Shown here piece after piece: positions 16,760 to 18,412 of a DNA stretch of 18,412 nt (its first letter is position 1; each line of letters opens with the position of its first letter). The notes beneath the pieces were generated by a model, which saw only the letters and a program-made list of their open reading frames with translations, was not told the DNA's origin and made no database searches. This DNA comes from Russula earlei (taxonomy: Eukaryota; Basidiomycota; Agaricomycetes; Russulales; Russulaceae): NCBI GenBank assembly GCA_025769875.1, contig JAGFNK010000920.1, positions 1 to 18,412 on the forward strand. Reading direction: 5' to 3'. A program made the translations under genes and the position numbers.

Positions 16760-17724
16760 TGTCAAGACTCACTGTTGAACTATCCAGTTCAAGAGCAAGG
16801 AATAAGCTCGAAGACGAGTCAATAAATGTCCAAGACGGCGTGGGCAAGAAGTAAAGTCCAGAGTAGTAACAGATACCAGAGAGGTACTGTTACTGTGAGG
16901 GTCGAGCAGTCACGCAGAGAGGAGGCCAGGATAGTCACAAGGGGACGGTCCTTAAAGGGAGTATCCCAGGGATGGAGAGTGCCGTAAACAAATGGACAGT
17001 CTGAGGACTGTCCGCTACTTTATTGAGCGCTTATATACTACAAGAGAACTGCTAAATAGGGAACAAGTCATAACCTTGTTATCAAGCACAATAGGGTGAT
17101 GAGTAAGAAGTCAGAGGATGCTTACTGAGCATGCTCAGTCATGCTCAGTAAGCTGCTGAGTAAGAAGGCTTCTCTTGATGAGTAAGAGCTTCCATTGTCC
17201 ACGTATTCACTGCTTTAGTGCACGTGCAAGCACCTGATTCATTTCCTGTTAGTTAGTTTAGGGCCGGTCATTTGAGGACTTGTAGTTTGGTTAGGGAATA
17301 GTGTTTATCTTATAAGGCCCTTATATAGTTCTATTAGGGTCCTTAGAGTCGACCCTAATACTTCTATTAAGGTCCTTAGTATTGCCTTATAGTTCGTTCT
17401 ATAGTTATTAGAGTTAGTCTAATAACACGTTGTAGGGCCTTTGATATTAGGTTAGTGCCTATTGTAGAGCTCCTAGGGTCGTTCCAAAGGGTCCTTAGGA
17501 AGGGCCTTAATACTGTCTTTTGTTGCTAGAAGGGTTGCCTTTAAGTGGGGCTTGCTGTATGTTGATTGTGCCGATAATCACTCACGCAACAATGCGTGCG
17601 CGATATTGTGAACACCTCTACTCACCCCTTTTGCTCGTGTGAACAGGGTGACACCATAGAGGCTGGGTTTCCTCCTATAAGGAAGGGTCCTTCAAGGGCC
17701 CTCTCCAGAGAATGGTTCATGACA
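16760..17724 (-). mobile_element. Solo LTR, family C (965 bp), inverted copy inside element D
   Basis: On the plus strand it starts TGTCAAGACTC and ends GGTTCATGACA, flanked by GAATA at 16755-16759 and 17725-17729. Its reverse complement matches 12832-13793 along the whole length with scattered substitutions and a few indels. The TATA box and both hairpins are kept. Confidence 0.93.
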
Positions 17725-17729
17725 GAATA

Positions 17730-18412
17730 AATCTTTCCTTCTTTGCCTTGACTAAAGTGCCCCGAGAATACGCCTTAGAAGAAGACGAAGAAGAAGACGC
17801 TATCACCAGACACGTCTTAAGTCTAAATCATTATCGAACTTGGGCCTCCACCGTATTCCCTGTCACCACCTTAAACAACCTACATGACATACCAGGGATA
17901 GAACCACCCCATGAAGACTTTCCTCATCTCATTGTCAAAGAATTCCTTGAAGTCTTACCATTTGGACAACTCTTAAGCCACGACGAACACGCATCATATC
18001 TTGAAAACCCTTAGTTGACTCCTGCCACCAGCACGGCAACAACTATTATATTGGCAACGTGCTCAAGCAAAAGAACATTCAAGGGCAACCAGTTGAATTA
18101 TCAGTCCCTACGCTCCAGCGAATTAAACCTTTGGACCAGAATCATCCAGCCACATCACCATCTCATTGTTAATTCTTTGAGAACAGGGTATCGCCTGTTT
18201 TACCTGGCTTGAATACATCAGCTATTATCGTCTTACCCGTCCAGTTCTACCACCTACGCCTCAACAGAATACAAAGGGAAAACCAATCTTATGTCCAACT
18301 TGCTGTTGTACCAGGAATACACAACACCTTTGATTGGGAAACTAATTCTTGGTTATACGACGCTGACTACAATCAACCTTGGGCAATTACCAGCCCTGAC
18401 GCCTCATATACT
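17730..18412 (+). pseudogene. Unrecognised coding remnant of element D, cut by window end
   Basis: From about 17745 a protein-like frame reads VPREYALEEDEEEDAITR, with an acidic run, then LNHYRTWASTVFPVTTLNNL and KEFLEVLPFGQLL. It hits TAG at 18012. An overlapping frame from 18011 continues at once (LVDSCHQHGNNYYIGNVL), so one indel joins them near 18000. That frame meets one TAA at 18170 (possibly from CAA) and then stays open to the window end (PVQFYHLRLNRIQRENQSY...FDWETNSWLYDADYN). No family recognised. An ATG at 17712 lies inside the solo LTR and cannot be the original start. Confidence 0.5.

Larger units (their letters stand above)
14918..18412 (+). mobile_element. Element D: LTR retrotransposon, 5' part, running past the window end
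   Basis: It begins with an 829-bp LTR, a self-complementary primer site two bases after it, and about 1.7 kb of internal sequence once the nested solo LTR is removed. No Gag, RT or integrase is recognisable in that 1.7 kb. The 3' LTR is not in the window, so the element's nature depends on unseen sequence. It inserted into the minus-strand RT relic. Confidence 0.75.

Noticed and set aside
16717..17760. A spliced intron joining the 307-codon frame to the downstream remnant of element D
   Set aside because: Without the solo LTR, a GTAAGA donor at 16720 and a pyrimidine tract with AG about 68 bases on look inviting. But a TAA precedes the donor and no nearby acceptor keeps the downstream frame.

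Overview
This window is repeat-rich eukaryotic DNA, most likely from a basidiomycete fungus. It is built almost entirely of nested LTR retrotransposons, and the best-preserved one is a Ty3/Gypsy chromovirus: its polyprotein carries a chromodomain, and its primer-binding site matches its own transcript start, as in the Tf1 type. The fungal assignment is inferred from the element types and the general look of the sequence; no marker gene proves it. I see no rRNA, tRNA, CRISPR array, operon or intact conserved housekeeping gene.

Layout. Bases 1-2288 hold two copies of an LTR-like repeat. Between them is a possible host gene (TATA box at 781, signal peptide at 948, six AQHLP repeats) that needs a frameshift to be read through. 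At 2289-2748 a minus-strand relic ends in AATAAA plus a 19-base poly(A). It is related to an accessory protein found again at 11.2-12.6 kb. From 2742 to 5684 two ~410-bp inverted arms enclose a third copy of the LTR-like repeat and a long G-rich low-complexity stretch.

Bases 5693-14156 are one chromovirus (element A), bounded by the target duplication CTTTA. Its two LTRs are each 582 bp once nested insertions are removed. A 385-bp solo LTR (duplication GTCAC) sits in the 5' LTR, and a 962-bp solo LTR (duplication CCTGT) sits in the 3' LTR. Inside are a frameshifted gag with a CCHC zinc knuckle, then pol (protease, RT, RNase H, truncated integrase, GPY/F module, chromodomain). An unusual zinc-knuckle accessory region follows in the same reading frame. 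Pol through the accessory region is 4.3 kb with no frameshift, broken only by seven TGA codons, several at conserved Arg positions. This suggests CGA-to-TGA decay of methylated CpG.

Bases 14162-14917 are a minus-strand RT relic of another chromovirus lineage. A further element (D) begins at 14918 with an 829-bp LTR and its own self-complementary primer site, and runs past the window end. Its internal region encodes proteins I do not recognise and is split by a second 965-bp solo LTR (16760-17724, duplication GAATA).

Insertion order read from the nesting: the old minus-strand pol is oldest, and element A and element D each inserted into or beside it. The small solo LTR then entered A's 5' LTR, one 962-bp family copy entered A's 3' LTR, and another entered D. 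No protein-coding element here looks autonomous. The parts worth most attention are the self-priming signatures, the fused zinc-knuckle accessory domain and its poly(A)-tailed relative, and the unidentified proteins of element D.
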